NCBI GenBank assembly: GCA_016278325.1
Contig: JADQCB010000016.1
Span: 124,001 to 188,000, forward strand
Origin: Actibacterium sp.
Lineage (GTDB): Bacteria > Pseudomonadota > Alphaproteobacteria > Rhodobacterales > Rhodobacteraceae
Direction: 5' to 3'
DNA length: 64,000 bases
In this document: in pieces, positions 63,852 through 64,000 of the stretch
Position numbering within the stretch: the first letter of the stretch is position 1
Layout: every line of letters starts with the position of its first letter
The notes under the pieces: generated by a model
Database searches by the model: none
Told to the model about the DNA's origin: nothing
What the model saw: only the letters and a program-made list of their open reading frames with translations
Program-made: the position numbers and the translations under genes

Positions 63852-64000
63852 ATGCCGGTCTATTCCGCCCCCGTCAAGGACATCCAGTTCGTGCTTCACG
63901 ACCTCCTCAAGGCCGGCGAAAGCGATATCCCGGGCTATCAGGAGCTGTCGCGCGAATTCACCGCGGCGGTTCTGGCCGAGGCCGGCAAGCTGGCAAGCGA
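63852..64000 (+). CDS. Acyl-CoA dehydrogenase, N-terminal fragment
   Basis: The first 49 codons, MPVYSAPVKDIQFVLHDLL..., match the start of FadE/acyl-CoA dehydrogenase proteins found in Rhodobacterales, where such genes follow two MerR regulators. AGGGAGA precedes the ATG. The catalytic part lies beyond the window. It would catalyse the first step of beta-oxidation of fatty acyl-CoA. Confidence 0.8.
   Translation, partial: MPVYSAPVKDIQFVLHDLLKAGESDIPGYQELSREFTAAVLAEAGKLAS

Noticed and set aside
1-64000. CRISPR arrays, tRNA/rRNA genes, prophage genes, defence islands, sigma-54 promoters
   Set aside because: No regularly spaced repeats, cloverleaf sequences, phage structural genes or convincing TGGCAC-N5-TTGC sites were seen.

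Overview
The window is chromosomal DNA from a high-GC alphaproteobacterium, most likely a member of the Rhodobacteraceae (Rhodobacterales). Reasons: strong G/C third-position bias; a MipZ division ATPase; an ScfR/PccR-like TTTGCAAA site cluster in front of prpE; a SLT-fold lipoprotein, short Hint_2 protein and tandem MerR regulators of kinds common in that family; and the local order yidC-MOSC-engB-argB. No rRNA, tRNA, CRISPR array, prophage or intact insertion sequence was found. The assignment rests on protein and gene-order recognition, not on a database search.

Layout. 1-5815 (minus): start of preA, preT (reductive pyrimidine degradation), an SLC13 permease, a YmdB-type phosphoesterase and guanine deaminase. 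5938-14119: mgtE, 5-formyl-THF cyclo-ligase, the two halves of an MnmC-like tRNA-modifying system as divergent genes, an EamA permease, an Slt-type transglycosylase, dapA and trmO. 14147-17602: smc. 17840-22770 (plus): GNAT acetyltransferase, yidC, MOSC protein, engB, argB. 22891-28089: glyA, nadK, and a two-gene phosphorelay made of a sensor-less hybrid kinase and a LuxO-like sigma-54 activator. 28220-36826: prpE, maeB and the nucleoside-salvage operon cdd-deoA-deoB-(86-aa gene)-upp. 36893-45260: SPOR-domain protein, a degenerate M48-like membrane protein, acyl-CoA synthetase, sulfotransferase, Hint protein, IS66 scar, hspQ, AEC transporter, SLT lipoprotein and lolA. 45329-52180: ftsK, dapC-like aminotransferase, amidase, ubiH. 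52347-58165: clpB, pyrF, dinB, mipZ. 58183-64000: SRAP protein, DUF952-pyrD, MATE pump with two hotdog thioesterases, two MerR regulators and the start of an acyl-CoA dehydrogenase gene.

How it works together. Pyrimidine and purine turnover is over-represented (preTA, guaD, cdd, deoA, deoB, upp, pyrF, pyrD). Envelope and division functions form a second theme (yidC, ftsK, smc, mipZ, two lytic transglycosylases, SPOR protein, lolA, dapA/dapC). Short-chain acyl and C3/C4 metabolism is a third (prpE, maeB, acyl-CoA synthetase, acyl-CoA dehydrogenase, thioesterases). Most of the window is ordinary core genome. The less ordinary items are the sensor-less LuxO-type phosphorelay with a GSFTGA loop, the protease-like protein that lost its HExxH histidines, the duplicated Cys-pair modules in the SPOR protein, the decayed IS66 fragment joined to a Hint gene, a candidate 18-codon gene with its own terminator, and several precise palindromes in promoter regions.
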